Positions 62,437 to 64,000 of a stretch of 64,000 bases of DNA are shown one piece after another. Where the stretch lies: positions 2,662,955 to 2,726,954 of the forward strand of contig SDUX01000005.1 in NCBI GenBank assembly GCA_008729055.1. Reading direction: 5' to 3'. The translations under genes and the position numbers were made by a program. The notes under the pieces are model-generated. The model searched no databases, was not told the origin of the DNA, and saw only the letters and a list, made by a program, of their open reading frames with translations. Each line of letters opens with the position of its first letter. Within the stretch, counting starts at the first letter, position 1. This stretch comes from Pyropia haitanensis (Eukaryota > Rhodophyta > Bangiophyceae > Bangiales > Bangiaceae).

Positions 62437-63097
62437 CTGGAGGGGGAGCGCCTCGCCCGCGTCGGCGTCGGCGGGGGCGGGGGCGGGTGCGGGCGGGGGG
62501 TTTCTGCCAGACGCCGCGGGGCACCCAGCCGACGCGTTCTTGCCCGAGGTGCGAGGCTACACCCCCGACAACGGCAGCGGCGGCGGCGGCGGTGGCATGC
62601 GGTTGCGGCGGGCAAGCATGTCGTTGCCACGCACGCTGGTGGAGGGCACCTCGACAGCGGCGGCGGGCGACTCGGACGCCGTCGCGGCGGCGGCGGCGGT
62701 GGCGGCAGCCGCCGCCGTTGCCGCTTCCCCCACCCCCGGCGACGGCGTGGCGCAGCGGGCGGCCAACAACGCGGCCGTCACGGGAATGGACGGCACCCCC
62801 GCGGCGGCAGCAGCAATCGTCGCGGCGACCCCGTGGCACCGCATCGACCACGTTTGGCAGCTCGAGTCGGCGATGGAGGAAGTCAGCAGCAGATACTCGG
62901 CGCTGAATGCGCACACGGACTGTTGGGGGTCCCGCGATACGATGCTGTGCATCCTCTCCGCGCTGCTGCGGTGGTCGACGGGGTCCTCGCCAGACCGCCA
63001 CCCGCGGGTGCTCGACCGGGCGACCGCCGCGGCGCTCGGCGTCATCTGCCCGGCAGCGTGTGCGGCGGCGGGGGACGCGGCGCGGGCGGCGGCGTGA
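62437..63097 (+). pseudogene. DDHD-domain phospholipase, 3' portion
   Basis: Continues the interrupted gene in the frame expected after excision. A Gly/Ala linker and FLPDAAGHPADAFLPEVRGY come first, followed by poly-Ala. Then WHRIDHVWQLESAMEEVSSR, YSALNAHTDCWGSRDTMLCI and LSALLRWSTG fit the C-terminal end of DDHD domains (R-I/V-D ... Y-x-S/A-A-L-x-A/S-H-x-x-Y/C-W-x-S-R/D-D). It stops at TGA 63095. After a long poly-G (63102-63128) another frame is protein-like (AELRAAVAEVLAGAVNEAAA then QYIIGVYAPAV) to about 63350, so the true end may be farther right. Confidence 0.65.
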
Positions 63098-63670
63098 GGG
63101 GAGCGGGAGGGGGGGGGGGGGGGGGGGAGGGCGCCTTTTGGGGGTGGGGGGGGGCGGCCGCCGCCGCCGCGCGGGCAGAGGCGGAGCTGCGGGCGGCGGT
63201 GGCCGAGGTGCTCGCGGGCGCCGTCAATGAGGCGGCGGCGCAGTACATTATTGGGGTGTACGCACCGGCGGTGGCGGCGCCGGCGGTGGCGGCGTTAGCG
63301 GTGGCGCGCCCGCGGGTGGGGGCGGCGGACGCGGCACCGCCTGCCATCATGGCGGGTGGCCGGCATGATGCCGGCCCCCCGCGACGGGGAGCCCGTCGGC
63401 GGCGGCGATCCGCGTGCGGGCACCGCGCCGGCGCCTGCCGGCCCGGCCGCCGACGGCGACGCGACGCCGTCGGCGTCGGCGCCCTTCGGGGAGCCCCGTT
63501 ACGCCGCCGCCCCCACCGCCGGGGGTGGTCACCGGGGTGACGTCGGCAGCGGAACCGCCGCAGCCACCGCACAGCGACACCCCGGGCGCGCCAACGGCAG
63601 CCGCCCCGCCGCGGCGATTGACTCTGTGGGAGCCCCTTCGAACAGGATGCAGAGAGTTGCACAGACCTGA
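63098..63670. other. Poly-G run and Ala/Gly-rich frames, possible end of DDHD gene
   Basis: Plus-strand pieces in two frames: the AELRAAVAEVL segment at 63178-63340 and a Pro/Ala-rich frame at 63356-63670 ending RMQRVAQT. No separate gene is supported. Confidence 0.35.
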
Positions 63671-63769
63671 TTGTCCGGACACTCATCAAAGCATCGGACC
63701 AGACCGAGTGACCAATGGGAGAAGACCCTGAAGACAAGAGTTTGGCCAACTTAAGACTTCTGCAAACAG

Positions 63770-63955
63770 TAGCACACAGTTGTCGTCCATGAGAGCAATC
63801 CCAGCAACGTCAGGACCATCCCGAACTTGTACACGTTGCAGCGAATATGGCCGGAATTTGGAACGATCGTCCCGGATGGGGTTCGCGCGCTCCACAGCAA
63901 CGTCTTCGACGCATCCCGCAGACAAAACCCCTCGAATCTGACTCATCTAGTTGTG
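63770..63955 (+). CDS. Possible exon at right window edge
   Basis: The plus frame is open to a consensus donor (GTG|GTAAGT at 63956) and reads VRTIPNLYTLQRIWPEFGTI then VPDGVRALHSNVFDASRRQN. A minus frame over the same bases (63686-63946) is also open and protein-like, so strand is uncertain. No family recognised. Confidence 0.25.
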
Positions 63956-64000
63956 GTAAGTACAGGCCATATTCGTTTCACAGAATGGGCTTGGTCACGG

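Noticed and set aside
63686..63946. 86-aa minus ORF at the right edge
   Set aside because: Open and protein-like, but the plus strand over the same bases has a consensus splice donor; strand left undecided and only the plus exon is listed, at low confidence.

Overview
The window is nuclear DNA of a very GC-rich eukaryote. Coding DNA is strongly G/C-biased, proteins are full of poly-Ala, poly-Gly and Pro runs, introns are few and short, and host genes are separated by long low-complexity stretches. VPS4, BIO1-type biotin biosynthesis, a DUF3429/TMEM69-type membrane protein, a PPR protein and a DDHD phospholipase fit an alga; a Bangiales red seaweed (Porphyra/Pyropia type) is my best guess, which is inference. 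Many conserved frames jump by one base inside poly-C or poly-G runs, so homopolymer assembly error is a constant caveat.

About 29 kb is mobile DNA in four well-delimited elements. (1) 6614-12286: a DIRS/PAT-type tyrosine-recombinase retrotransposon with split direct repeats (A1, B1-A2, B2), a gag-like ORF, RT/RNase H and a recombinase. (2) 16225-26382: a Ty3/gypsy chromovirus with 592-bp LTRs, TSD CGCAC, gag, protease-pol with C-terminal chromodomain, and an extra antisense ORF (about 550 aa) of unknown function between pol and the 3' LTR; its pol carries two stops and an altered RT active site. (3) 28097-34934: an intact Ty1/copia element on the minus strand with identical-length 276-bp LTRs, TSD GCATG and one 1970-aa gag-pol. 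(4) 55904-62428: a DNA transposon with a Tnp2-like 1018-aa transposase and a second Pro-rich ORF, flanked by the 8-bp sequence GAAATTTC.

The fourth element splits a DDHD phospholipase gene into 5' (55099-55903) and 3' (62437-63097) pieces; removing the element plus one GAAATTTC puts the two halves back in one frame. The phospholipase nucleophile motif is also changed, so the gene looks dead apart from the insertion.

Host genes between the elements: a Myb/SANT (NAM-associated type) protein running off the left edge (minus), a possible TRAPPC10-like C-terminus (5.6-6.0 kb), the DUF3429 gene (36.4 kb), VPS4 (minus, 38.3-40.2 kb), an unidentified gene with two in-frame stops (40.9-42.7 kb), an intronless kinase-like protein (minus, 42.6-44.8 kb), an unknown TATA-bearing gene (46 kb), a PPR gene (47.4-48.3 kb), BIO1/DAPA aminotransferase (minus, 50.1-51.6 kb) and a peroxiredoxin-like exon (minus, 52 kb). 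The last five lie inside an 8.5-kb segment bracketed by a perfect 31-bp inverted repeat with TA at its ends (45.55-54.03 kb). A 25-bp satellite occupies 3.7-4.5 kb.
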